Assembly (NCBI GenBank): GCA_005777415.1
Contig: SXMI01000258.1
Span: 1 to 31,095 of the forward strand
From: Actinomycetota bacterium
Lineage (GTDB): Bacteria; Actinomycetota; Acidimicrobiia; Acidimicrobiales; Microtrichaceae
Length of the DNA: 31,095 bases
Direction: 5' to 3'
Shown: positions 16,773-23,751 of the stretch, in pieces
Layout: each line of letters starts with the position of its first letter
Position numbering within the stretch: the first letter of the stretch is position 1
The notes under the pieces: model-generated
What the model was told of the DNA's origin: nothing
Databases searched by the model: none
Seen by the model: only the letters and a program-made list of their open reading frames with translations
Made by a program: the position numbers and the translations under genes

Positions 16773-17534
16773 ATGGAGCACCCCGCACCGGCCGTGACCG
16801 GCGAGCCGCAGGTCGTCGTCGTCGACGACGCCGCTGCGGCCGGGCGGATCGTCGCGGCGACCATCAGCGACACCGTGCGACGCGCCCCGACCTGTCGGCT
16901 CGGACTGGCGACCGGGTCCACCCCGCTTCCGGCCTACCGGCTGCTGGTCGCCGAGCTGCGCGGGACCGGCGCGTTCGCTCGGGTGCAGGCGTTCCTGCTC
17001 GACGAGTACGTGGGTCTCGCAGCCACCGATCCGGCCTCGTACCGGGCGACGATCCGCAGCGAGCTCACCGATGCCATCGGGGTGCCGCCGGCGTCGGTGC
17101 ACGCCCCCGACCCCGGTTCCGGGCGGCACGCCGACCTGGACGCGGCGTGCGCGGACTACGAGCGGCTCCTCGGGGACGGGGTCGACCTGCAACTACTCGG
17201 CATCGGTCGGAACGGACACCTGGGTTTCAACGAACCCGGCACGCCGTTCGACACCACCACCCACGTCGTGACCCTCAGCGACACGACACGCGCCGACAAC
17301 GCTCGCTTCTTCCCCACACCCGAGGCGGTCCCCACCCACGCCGTCACCCAGGGCCTCGGCACGATCCGTCGCGCCCGCCACCTGTTGCTCGCCGCCACCG
17401 GCGCAGCCAAGGCCGACGCCGTCGCAGCCGCCCTCGAGGGGCCGCTCGACGTGTCGTGCCCGGCGTCGGCACTGCGCCTGCACCCACGGGTCACCGTGGT
17501 GCTGGACCGGGCCGCCGCAGGTGCGCTGAGCTGA
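16773..17534 (+). CDS. nagB: Glucosamine-6-phosphate deaminase
   Basis: NagB converts glucosamine 6-phosphate to fructose 6-phosphate and ammonia in the cytoplasm, the last step of amino-sugar catabolism. The 253-residue protein has the normal length and motifs: LATGSTPLPAY (45-55), the catalytic LLDEYVGL (Asp77) and GIGRNGHLGFNEPG (143-156), with His149 and Glu154 as the proton relay; Asn147 replaces the E. coli Asp, as in many Gram-positive forms. It follows the hydrolase gene by 14 bases. CCGGAG touches the ATG, too close for a good ribosome site, so a GTG at 16794 is an alternative start. No nagA is seen; the PIG-L enzyme two genes upstream could supply the deacetylation. 6-phosphogluconolactonase, a relative, is excluded by the NGHLGFNEP motif. 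Confidence 0.92.
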   Translation: MEHPAPAVTGEPQVVVVDDAAAAGRIVAATISDTVRRAPTCRLGLATGSTPLPAYRLLVAELRGTGAFARVQAFLLDEYVGLAATDPASYRATIRSELTDAIGVPPASVHAPDPGSGRHADLDAACADYERLLGDGVDLQLLGIGRNGHLGFNEPGTPFDTTTHVVTLSDTTRADNARFFPTPEAVPTHAVTQGLGTIRRARHLLLAATGAAKADAVAAALEGPLDVSCPASALRLHPRVTVVLDRAAAGALS

Positions 17535-17559
17535 CCCGGTCCAACTAGGGGGCCGGGTC
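17533..17559. terminator. Hairpin between convergent genes, likely bidirectional terminator
   Basis: A 10-bp stem (17533-17542 with 17550-17559, including one G-T pair) closes a 7-base loop. It covers the nagB stop region and the stop of the opposite lipoprotein gene, whose ends are only 10 bases apart. No U-run follows on either strand, which is common for high-GC terminators. Confidence 0.55.
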
Positions 17560-19614
17560 GCTCTGCGGCCCGACGTTGCCGGCCGAGTCGACGGCCGCCA
17601 CCGTCCAGGTGCCCGACGCCACGGTGGGAGCCTGGTACACCGCCGTGGGCGTGGTGGCCACCTCGATCCCGTCGAGGTAGACCCGGTAGCCGGCCACACC
17701 GACGTCATCGCGGCCCTCGACCCAGGCCAGGGTGTCGGCCTCGGCCCGGCTCAGGCCGGACGGCGCTGCGGGCGCCGTCGTGTCCGGGGCGCCGATCGTG
17801 AACACGGCGCACTCGTCGTCGAGCGAGACCGGCAACGTCACGCTCTGACCGGCCACGGCGGCGGCGACCGGTTCGGTGCCCGACGGGGTCACCCGGCGGA
17901 TCGTGGAGGTGGACACCCAGTCCGGGACGTCGACGGTCACGTTCCCCGACACGGGGTAGTTCCAGTAGGTCGGGAACCACGGCGGCCCGTTGGCGGTGTA
18001 GCGGAGGCTGCAGGCCATGACCACCTGTTGTTCCTCCCCCACGACCGTCCGGGTCTCGATGTAGGGCGAGTCGGCCACCGAGGACGACTCGATCTCGCCG
18101 TAGGTGAGCACATCCCGCACCTGCCGGACCACCTGCACGTCCCGGGGCGCCTGCGCCATGGCGGCGGCGTACTTCGGGTCCCCCAGGTAGTCGCTGTTCC
18201 AGACGAACCAGTTGATCCCGTCGGCACCGCCCATGACCGAGAGCCAGAACTGGGTGCTCACCGCCCAGGCACTGGGCTGGCAGTTCCACGCCGAATCCGC
18301 TGCGAGCTGCGGCCAGATCCACATGGGCAGCGGCTCGGTGTTGTCCTTCAGGACGTCGGTGTAGTCGAGGGCCTCGGCCATCTCGGCGACCCGCGACCAT
18401 CCCGAGCCGATGATGGCGTTGGGGGCGCACACCACGTAGTGGTCGTGGCCGGTGATGTCCGGCACCTGGCCGTACTCGTTGAACTTCCGCTGCATGGCGA
18501 AGTTCACCCACATCGGGTGCGTCGGGTCGAGCTGGCGGTACTCGTCCACCCGGGCAGCAACGGCGGCCGAGGTGTCCTCGGGCTCGTTGCCGAGGTCCGG
18601 CTCGTCGCTGAGCAGCCACGACCGGATGCCCGGATTGCCCTGCTGGGCCGCCACGGTGGCCGGGTTCGCGAACCGCTGGGCGTTGGTCTGGATGCGCCAG
18701 CGGTCCCACAGCTCCTGATACCTCGGTTGGGCTCCGCCGACGATCTGGTCGACCGGAACCGACTTGGTCGCACGCTTGGCGTCGGCACCTCGCTCGGGCA
18801 GTTCGCTGTGCCAGGTCCCCAGGTCGAACTCGGGTTCGATGAGGCGCAGCGCCCCGAGCACCCACTCACGCTGCGCCGACGGGCCGGTCGCCCCGACCTG
18901 CAGCGCGATCGGCGCCATGACCGGCGCCGGTGCATCGAGCTGGATCCGGGCGATGAGCACCCGGCCCGGCTCCACCGTCCAGTCGCCGTCCGGAGTGGAC
19001 ACCGACGGGTCGGTGACGGGGATCCGGACGTCGTCGTTCACCGCCAGGTGGTCGACGGTGTAGGGGACGTCGGAACGGTTCCGGATGAACACGACGAGTT
19101 CCGACCGGTCGGGACTCGCAACGATCGAACCCACCTTCAGCAGTGCGCCGCGGAGCTTCACCGACCGGGACACGCCGAGTCCGTTCTCGGTCTGCACCGA
19201 GACGTTGACCTGCTCACCGGCTCGGAGCGGCGCCGTGATCCCCTTGATCGTGACGACCGCCGACGCGGTGTCGGAACCGGCAGGACCGAGCTCCGGCGGC
19301 CAGGCGCGCCACCACTTCAGACCGGGCATCGACTCCACGGGGGTGCCGTTGACGAACACCTGCTCGATCCGGTCGGGGGCCGACGAGGTGTTGTCGACCC
19401 GCACCAGGAGGAGACCACCGTCGTCGTTGTACGGGGACTCCTCCACGTAGCGCACGTTCCGCGTCGCCGGGACGAACGTGATCCCCTCGGCGGTCGGCGT
19501 GCTCGGGGCTCCCACCGGCGGCGGCGCCGTCGAGACGCAGGCCACGGTCACGAGACCCACCACTGCCGGCACCACCAGGACGGCGACGATCGATCGTCTC
19601 CGGGTCCCCCACAT
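17545..19614 (-). CDS. Secreted lipoprotein with glycosidase-like barrel and C-terminal Fn3-like domain
   Basis: This 689-residue protein starts MWGTRRR with a hydrophobic segment ending VTVAC (Cys26), a probable though weak lipobox. The first half (about 30-300) is beta-rich with two Ig-like stretches. The middle has features of a clan A TIM barrel: RSWLLSDEPDL in the place of the acid/base strand, then DITGHDHYVV, PMWIWPQL and DGINWFVWNSDY. The end (about 600-689, TTAPAAPSGL ... GYRVYLDG ... VAAVDSAGNVG) is a fibronectin type III-like domain, usual in extracellular sugar-degrading enzymes. It may be a surface glycosidase or carbohydrate-binding protein; no family can be named. The ATG follows AGGGGGCG on the minus strand, a good ribosome site, and rules out the longer frame-open extension. 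It is a single-gene unit with a likely long leader. Confidence 0.72.
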   Translation of the reverse strand: MWGTRRRSIVAVLVVPAVVGLVTVACVSTAPPPVGAPSTPTAEGITFVPATRNVRYVEESPYNDDGGLLLVRVDNTSSAPDRIEQVFVNGTPVESMPGLKWWRAWPPELGPAGSDTASAVVTIKGITAPLRAGEQVNVSVQTENGLGVSRSVKLRGALLKVGSIVASPDRSELVVFIRNRSDVPYTVDHLAVNDDVRIPVTDPSVSTPDGDWTVEPGRVLIARIQLDAPAPVMAPIALQVGATGPSAQREWVLGALRLIEPEFDLGTWHSELPERGADAKRATKSVPVDQIVGGAQPRYQELWDRWRIQTNAQRFANPATVAAQQGNPGIRSWLLSDEPDLGNEPEDTSAAVAARVDEYRQLDPTHPMWVNFAMQRKFNEYGQVPDITGHDHYVVCAPNAIIGSGWSRVAEMAEALDYTDVLKDNTEPLPMWIWPQLAADSAWNCQPSAWAVSTQFWLSVMGGADGINWFVWNSDYLGDPKYAAAMAQAPRDVQVVRQVRDVLTYGEIESSSVADSPYIETRTVVGEEQQVVMACSLRYTANGPPWFPTYWNYPVSGNVTVDVPDWVSTSTIRRVTPSGTEPVAAAVAGQSVTLPVSLDDECAVFTIGAPDTTAPAAPSGLSRAEADTLAWVEGRDDVGVAGYRVYLDGIEVATTPTAVYQAPTVASGTWTVAAVDSAGNVGPQSDPAP

Positions 19615-19791
19615 GTTCGCCCCCTGTGTTCCATCCGTCCCGGGTCCCGACCGAGGTCGTCGGCCCCTCCGCCGACCAACCCCCGCCCACCGGACCGGGC
19701 TTGCTCCCCTGCTCACCACCGCCGACTCCCGCCGAACCCTCCTGCTGCGGACTGCGGCGAGGAACCGGTCGGCGACCACGATGCCGTTCTT

Positions 19792-19820
19792 ATGTTAGAC
19801 ATCCTGACCAACTCAGGCAA
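19792..19820 (-). promoter_or_regulatory. Candidate promoter for the barrel lipoprotein gene
   Basis: Minus-strand TTGCCT (complement of 19815-19820), a 17-base spacer and TAACAT (complement of 19792-19797) match sigma-70 boxes at four of six positions each. This is the only AT-rich spot in the 240-base gap 19615-19854. It would give a leader of about 170 bases; apart from this promoter and the downstream gene's ribosome site I see no other recognisable element in the gap. Confidence 0.35.
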
Positions 19821-19839
19821 CGGACGTTTGCCCGGCACC

Positions 19840-19845
19840 GGAGGT
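19840..19845 (+). promoter_or_regulatory. Ribosome binding site that fixes the dehydrogenase start
   Basis: GGAGGT ends 9 bases before the ATG at 19855. It favours that start over the in-frame ATG at 19792, which has no ribosome site and lies in the promoter region of the divergent gene. Confidence 0.75.
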
Positions 19846-19854
19846 ACCGCTTCG

Positions 19855-20868
19855 ATGATCGCCGCCCGAGGGTTCGAGGTCGACTACGGCCGGGGGCAGC
19901 TCGCCAAGTACCTCGACGGGCTGGGCCCCTGGGTGGCGCTCACACAGCCGGAACCCTGGGAGCGGCTCGGCCCCACCCTGCCGGTCGAACCGGTTCAGAT
20001 CATCTGGGCCGGTGACCTGCGCCCGACGCACCTCGACGGCCTCGTCGCCGACCTGCCCGAGGGCGCCGCGCTCGTCGGGATCGGAGGCGGCTCCGCCATG
20101 GACACCGCCAAGTGGCTCCACCACCGCACGGGACGGACACTGATCCAGGTTCCGTCGCTGCCGTCGGTGGACGCCTGCTTCACCCGCATGACCGCCCTGC
20201 GCGACGCCGGCGGCGTGCGCTACGAGGGCGACTCCGTGCCCGAGGTGGTGATCGTCGACTTCGATCTCATCTGGTCCGCCCCCCGGGCCCTCGTCGCCGG
20301 CGGGATCGGCGACGTGCTGTCCTGCCACACCGGCCTGCACGACTGGGCCCTCGGTGCCGCTGTCGGTCGGGACGCACCCTGGGACGAGGCGGCCGCCGAC
20401 CGGGCCCGGGAGTACCTCGACGACCTCGAGGAGCTCGCCCCCCTGCTGGCCGACGGGGACGACCGCGGGATCAGGATGCTCATGGAGTGCCACCGCGACA
20501 TCGGCTGGCTCTGCCACGAGTTGGGTCACGCCAGGTTCGAGGAGGGGTCCGAGCACTTCTGGGCCTACGCCTTCGAACACGTGACCGGCCGGACGATCAT
20601 GCACGGCGAGCTGGTCACGCTCGGCGTGCTGGTCATGTCCGCCCTGCAGGGCAACGACCCGGACCGACCCCGGCGGATCGCCGACGCCGCCGGCACCCGC
20701 ACGAACCTCGACGAACTGGGCGTGGAGTGGTCCGAGGTCGAGGCCGCCCTGATCCGGCTCCCGTCGTTCGTGGAGGAACAGGGCCTGTGGTACTCGGTGG
20801 CCAACGGCCTGCAGGTCGGTCCGGAACAGCTCGACGCCGCCCGGGCCGCACTCCGGGTGGCGAACTGA
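19855..20868 (+). CDS. Glycerol-1-phosphate dehydrogenase-like (AraM/EgsA, Fe/Zn-ADH superfamily) protein
   Basis: This 337-residue protein belongs to the iron-containing alcohol dehydrogenase/dehydroquinate synthase superfamily, nearest to the glycerol-1-phosphate dehydrogenase branch. It has the NAD-binding VGIGGGSAMDTAKW (74-87), VPSLPSVDACFT (99-110) like the PTxxSxDA loop, AGGIGDVLS (148-156) with metal ligand Asp153, and GSEHFWAYAFEHVTGRTIMHGE (231-252) with metal ligands His234 and His250. Such enzymes interconvert dihydroxyacetone phosphate and sn-glycerol 1-phosphate, or act on related polyol phosphates; the true substrate is unknown. A strong GGAGGT site precedes the ATG. It is followed by a hairpin and appears to be a one-gene unit. 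Confidence 0.82.
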   Translation: MIAARGFEVDYGRGQLAKYLDGLGPWVALTQPEPWERLGPTLPVEPVQIIWAGDLRPTHLDGLVADLPEGAALVGIGGGSAMDTAKWLHHRTGRTLIQVPSLPSVDACFTRMTALRDAGGVRYEGDSVPEVVIVDFDLIWSAPRALVAGGIGDVLSCHTGLHDWALGAAVGRDAPWDEAAADRAREYLDDLEELAPLLADGDDRGIRMLMECHRDIGWLCHELGHARFEEGSEHFWAYAFEHVTGRTIMHGELVTLGVLVMSALQGNDPDRPRRIADAAGTRTNLDELGVEWSEVEAALIRLPSFVEEQGLWYSVANGLQVGPEQLDAARAALRVAN

Positions 20869-20888
20869 CGGGCCGTCGAGCAGGCCGG

Positions 20889-20907
20889 CCGCCGAGCAGG
20901 TCGGCGG
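20889..20907 (+). terminator. Candidate terminator hairpin after the dehydrogenase gene
   Basis: A perfect 7-bp stem, ccgccga (20889-20895) with tcggcgg (20901-20907), closes a 5-base loop 20 bases after the stop codon. No T-run follows. It separates this gene from the histidine phosphatase gene. Confidence 0.4.
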
Positions 20908-20932
20908 GTGGCCCCGAACGGCTCCGCCTCGC

Positions 20933-20938
20933 TACCGT
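20933..20938 (+). promoter_or_regulatory. Weak -10-like hexamer before the histidine phosphatase gene
   Basis: TACCGT lies 9 bases before the ATG at 20948. There is no visible -35 box and no ribosome site, so if real it would drive a leaderless or near-leaderless mRNA. Confidence 0.25.
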
Positions 20939-20947
20939 CTCGGACAC

Positions 20948-21418
20948 ATGACGGTCTATCTGGTCCGCCACGCGTCCGCCGGGACGAGGGACGACGCCGA
21001 TCCCAGCGACGGGGAGCGAATCCTGGACGCCACCGGCCACCTGCAGGCCGAGCGTCTGGCCGAGTGGCTCCGGCATGAGGACATCCGCCAGGTCCTCTCG
21101 AGCCCGCTGCGGCGGTGCGTCCAGACGGTGGAACCGCTGGCCAAGCTGCTGGACCTGCCCGTGGTCGCCGATGCCCGGCTGGCCGAGGGGTCCGAGGTCA
21201 CGGCGGCCTGGACGCTGCTCGAGGAGGCCGCCGGCGCCACCGGCGACGTCGTGGTGTGCAGCCACGGCGACGTGATCCCGGACCTGGTCCGGCGGCTCCA
21301 GGGCCGGGGCATGCAGATCCCCGGCAAGAGCGGGTGTGCCAAGGGGTCGGCCTGGGTGCTCCAGCACTGGGACGGGGAACGCTTCGCCACCGGCCTCTAC
21401 ACCCCGGTCAAGGTCTGA
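20948..21418 (+). CDS. Histidine phosphatase family protein, SixA-like
   Basis: This 156-residue protein fits the short SixA-type branch. The family removes phosphate through a phosphohistidine intermediate. The RH motif LVRHASAG (5-12) carries the nucleophile His8 with Arg7, SSPLRRCVQT (51-60) carries the second phosphate-binding arginine, and CSHGD (104-108) carries the second catalytic His106. SixA in E. coli acts on phosphohistidine of signalling or PTS proteins; others act on small molecules. Here no phosphorelay or PTS gene is nearby, so the substrate is unknown. It stands alone between a hairpin upstream and the tandem inverted repeats downstream. Confidence 0.88.
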   Translation: MTVYLVRHASAGTRDDADPSDGERILDATGHLQAERLAEWLRHEDIRQVLSSPLRRCVQTVEPLAKLLDLPVVADARLAEGSEVTAAWTLLEEAAGATGDVVVCSHGDVIPDLVRRLQGRGMQIPGKSGCAKGSAWVLQHWDGERFATGLYTPVKV

Positions 21419-21437
21419 ACCCCGCCGGGGCCGTCTC

Positions 21438-21489
21438 ATTCCGTTGACCGCCGTCAACGGTCCATTCCGGTGACCGCCGTCACCGGTCT
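21438..21489. repeat. Two tandem 26-bp units, each an 8-bp inverted repeat with 4-base centre
   Basis: Unit 1 (21438-21463) and unit 2 (21464-21489) differ at 3 of 26 bases. Each contains an inverted repeat: ccgttgac-cgcc-gtcaacgg (21441-21460) and ccggtgac-cgcc-gtcaccgg (21467-21486). Two of the three differences form one swapped base pair in the stem (T-A to G-C), so both arms stay complementary. The second unit covers the proposed -35 box of the next gene. They could be tandem operators, RNA hairpins, or an end-of-gene structure for the phosphatase gene 19 bases upstream. Confidence 0.85.
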
Positions 21490-21499
21490 GCGCTACTCT
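21470..21499 (+). promoter_or_regulatory. Candidate promoter of the unknown lipoprotein gene
   Basis: GTGACC (21470-21475), an 18-base spacer and TACTCT (21494-21499) form a sigma-70-like pair. The -35 box lies inside the second inverted repeat, so a protein bound there would be expected to control it. Leader length would be about 45 bases and contains a purine-rich GGGAGAG ribosome site before the ATG at 21551. Confidence 0.45.
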
Positions 21500-21550
21500 C
21501 CCGGGCAGAGCTCCGGCCATCGGTCGGCCAGCACGGCAGGGAGAGTCCTC

Positions 21551-22441
21551 ATGTCCAACGCCACCCGTTCCACCAACCGCCGGATCGGTGGGGTCATCGC
21601 CGTCCTGGCGGGGCTCGCCGTCATCGCCGCGGCCTGCACGCCGCCCGCCGGACCCCCGAGCCGCGACTGGATCGTCCGACCCGTGTCGATCACCGTCCTC
21701 GACCAGGAGGACGTCGACGCCGGGGACGAGCCCTACATCATCCAGGTCGGCTTCCGCTCCAAGCTCGGCGTGGCCGACTCGACCCAGGTCAGCGTCGCCT
21801 CGCAGTGCCGCTCGGGTGCGCTCCCGGCCGCCGACTCCGGCGGGGTCGGCGACACCGTGCCGGTGCCACCGGGCAGCGCCGACATCCGCTTCGACGACGT
21901 CACCAACCTGGACGTCGGCGATCTGGCGCTCAACTTCGCTCCGCTCGAGATCATCGGGACGCTCGGCTTCGTCGTCGAGCGCGACGGCATCTTCGCCACC
22001 TGCGCCATCACCGACCTGCTCCAGAACACGCTCACGCCCCTGCTCGGCGACGCACTGGAGTTGCTCATCGCCTCCCAGCCCGTGCCGCCCACCCAGGAGC
22101 AGCTGATCGCTCTCATCACCGACAACATCGGTTCGCTGCTCGGTGCCATCGGTGGGCTGATCGCCTCGGTGATCGAGGGGCTCGGGAACCCGGACGACAT
22201 CATCGGCATCGCCGCCCAGATCCACCTGCCGACCGCCGGTGCGTTCACGGACCTGCTCCAGACCGCCTTCCAGGTGGCCGGCCTGTTCGAGCCGGATCTG
22301 GCGCTCGGCGTGCTGCCGCTCGACGACCTGGGCTCGGGCATCAAGATCCGGGTCGGGTCCCTGAGTCCGTCCGCGGTCGACCTGCCGATCGGGATCCCGG
22401 GGACGTCCTACGTCTACCGGTCCAGCGTCATCCCGGGCTGA
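21551..22441 (+). CDS. Lipoprotein of unknown function
   Basis: This 296-residue protein has a basic N-terminus, a hydrophobic segment (about 12-28) and IAAACTPP (Cys29), a convincing lipoprotein signal. Residues 40-130 are beta-like and contain one Cys (SQCRSG) that could pair with the one in FATCAITD (about 160). Residues 160-240 are amphipathic and hydrophobic, with LLGAIGGLIASVIEGLG looking helical and possibly membrane-active. I recognise no family. I chose the ATG at 21551, since a GTG 81 bases upstream would start inside the repeat and promoter. It ends in front of a strong terminator hairpin and is a single-gene unit. Confidence 0.8.
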   Translation: MSNATRSTNRRIGGVIAVLAGLAVIAAACTPPAGPPSRDWIVRPVSITVLDQEDVDAGDEPYIIQVGFRSKLGVADSTQVSVASQCRSGALPAADSGGVGDTVPVPPGSADIRFDDVTNLDVGDLALNFAPLEIIGTLGFVVERDGIFATCAITDLLQNTLTPLLGDALELLIASQPVPPTQEQLIALITDNIGSLLGAIGGLIASVIEGLGNPDDIIGIAAQIHLPTAGAFTDLLQTAFQVAGLFEPDLALGVLPLDDLGSGIKIRVGSLSPSAVDLPIGIPGTSYVYRSSVIPG

Positions 22442-22471
22442 GCTCAGTCCTCGGACCGACCGCTCGCTGAC

Positions 22472-22500
22472 AGGGCGTCGCAGCTCGGCTGCGGCGCCCT
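22472..22500. terminator. Strong hairpin terminator between convergent genes
   Basis: A 12-bp stem (22472-22483 with 22489-22500, one G-T pair) closes a 5-base ctcgg loop in the 73-base gap between two converging stop codons. It can serve both directions. No U-run is present. Confidence 0.7.
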
Positions 22501-22514
22501 CGTCGCGTCCTGGC

Positions 22515-23741
22515 TCAGCCCGGTGTCCGCTCCTCGATCCCCCACGGCGAGTCGTAGTCCCCGGCGAGCAGGTCGAGGAACGGGCGGGGCGGCAGCGCCT
22601 CCGGACCGAGCACACCCGCACCCGACCACACGCCGGCGTCGATCAGTTCGCAGGCCACCACCGGGCCCACGGCGGTCTGCCAGACCACGGCCTGGGCACC
22701 GTCCCGACCCATGGTCTCGGCGTTGTCGACCACGTGGTACAGGTACACCTCCCGCTCCCCCGACGGGTGACCGGAGGCGTCCGCGCCCACGCCGGTGACC
22801 CAGGTGCCGGCGCAGGTACGACCTTCGATGCGGTCACCGAGCTCCGCCGGGTTGGGGAGGCATGCCGCCACCACGTCCCGGGGTGAGACGCGGGCGTCAC
22901 GCACCTTGACCGGGTCGGTCGAGTCCAGACCGAGCTGGTGCAGGACCTGCAGGACGTTGATGAACTCGTCGCCGAGGCCGTACTTGAAGGTGACCCGCTC
23001 GCAGTCGATCCAGCGCGGCACGAGGAGCACCTCCTCGTGCTCCACGTTGACGCACTCGACGTCACCGATGCCTCCGGGGAAGCGGAAGACCTCGGGCTCC
23101 GAGAACGGGGGCGTCGTGAACCAGCCGCGGTCGCGCTCCCAGACCACCGGCGGGTTGAGGCACTCCTCGATCACGGTCCAGATCGAGAACGTCGGGGCGA
23201 AGTCGTAGCCGCGGACCGTCATGTCGGCGCCGTCACGGATGCCGACCTCACGGATCGACGTGAACAGCTCGTCGGCCGCGTAGCGGGCGAAGACGTCGGC
23301 GATCCCGGGCTCCACCCCCATCCCGCACAGCGCCAGCAGCCCCCGCTCCTCCCACGCGGCCGCCCGCTCGAACTGCAGGTCGCCGAGCTTGACCCCGCAC
23401 TCGCTGTGGGGCCGTTCCGGGTGCGGCGTCGAGATCGACATGGCCATGTCCATGTAGTGGGCGTCGGCCGCCAGCGCCCCCTCGAAGATCGGCATCACGA
23501 AGCGCGGGTCGGCCGCGTTCATCACCAGGTCCGCACCTGCGGCCCGGGCCGCAGCCGTCACCGCCGACGCATCGGATGCGTCCAGGGTCACCGCCGTGTA
23601 CCGATCGTCGCGGGCCGCCACCCGGGCGGCCCGGGTGGGATCGATGTCGGCGACGACCACCGTCTCGACGAAGGACCGTCGCGACGCGATCGCAGCGAAC
23701 GCATCGCCCACACCACCAGCTCCGACCATGAGGATCCGCAT
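22515..23741 (-). CDS. Saccharopine dehydrogenase family protein
   Basis: This 408-residue protein has an N-terminal NAD(P)-binding Rossmann domain with RILMVGAGGVGDAFA (2-16), DIDPTRA further on, and NAADPRF after the fourth strand. GMGVEPGIADVFARYAAD marks the start of the catalytic domain. The family includes lysine-forming and lysine-degrading saccharopine enzymes and carboxynorspermidine synthases; this one is close in size to the latter, but I cannot choose. It starts with an ATG 10 bases after the ccmI-like stop with no clear ribosome site, so it is probably the last gene of the cytochrome maturation transcript. Its stop faces a strong terminator. Confidence 0.85.
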   Translation of the reverse strand: MRILMVGAGGVGDAFAAIASRRSFVETVVVADIDPTRAARVAARDDRYTAVTLDASDASAVTAAARAAGADLVMNAADPRFVMPIFEGALAADAHYMDMAMSISTPHPERPHSECGVKLGDLQFERAAAWEERGLLALCGMGVEPGIADVFARYAADELFTSIREVGIRDGADMTVRGYDFAPTFSIWTVIEECLNPPVVWERDRGWFTTPPFSEPEVFRFPGGIGDVECVNVEHEEVLLVPRWIDCERVTFKYGLGDEFINVLQVLHQLGLDSTDPVKVRDARVSPRDVVAACLPNPAELGDRIEGRTCAGTWVTGVGADASGHPSGEREVYLYHVVDNAETMGRDGAQAVVWQTAVGPVVACELIDAGVWSGAGVLGPEALPPRPFLDLLAGDYDSPWGIEERTPG

Positions 23742-23751
23742 GGGTCAGACG

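Noticed and set aside
19792..19854. ATG at 19792 as start of the glycerol-1-phosphate dehydrogenase-like gene
   Set aside because: It has no ribosome site, lies in a probable promoter and the added residues match nothing, while GGAGGT precedes the ATG at 19855.
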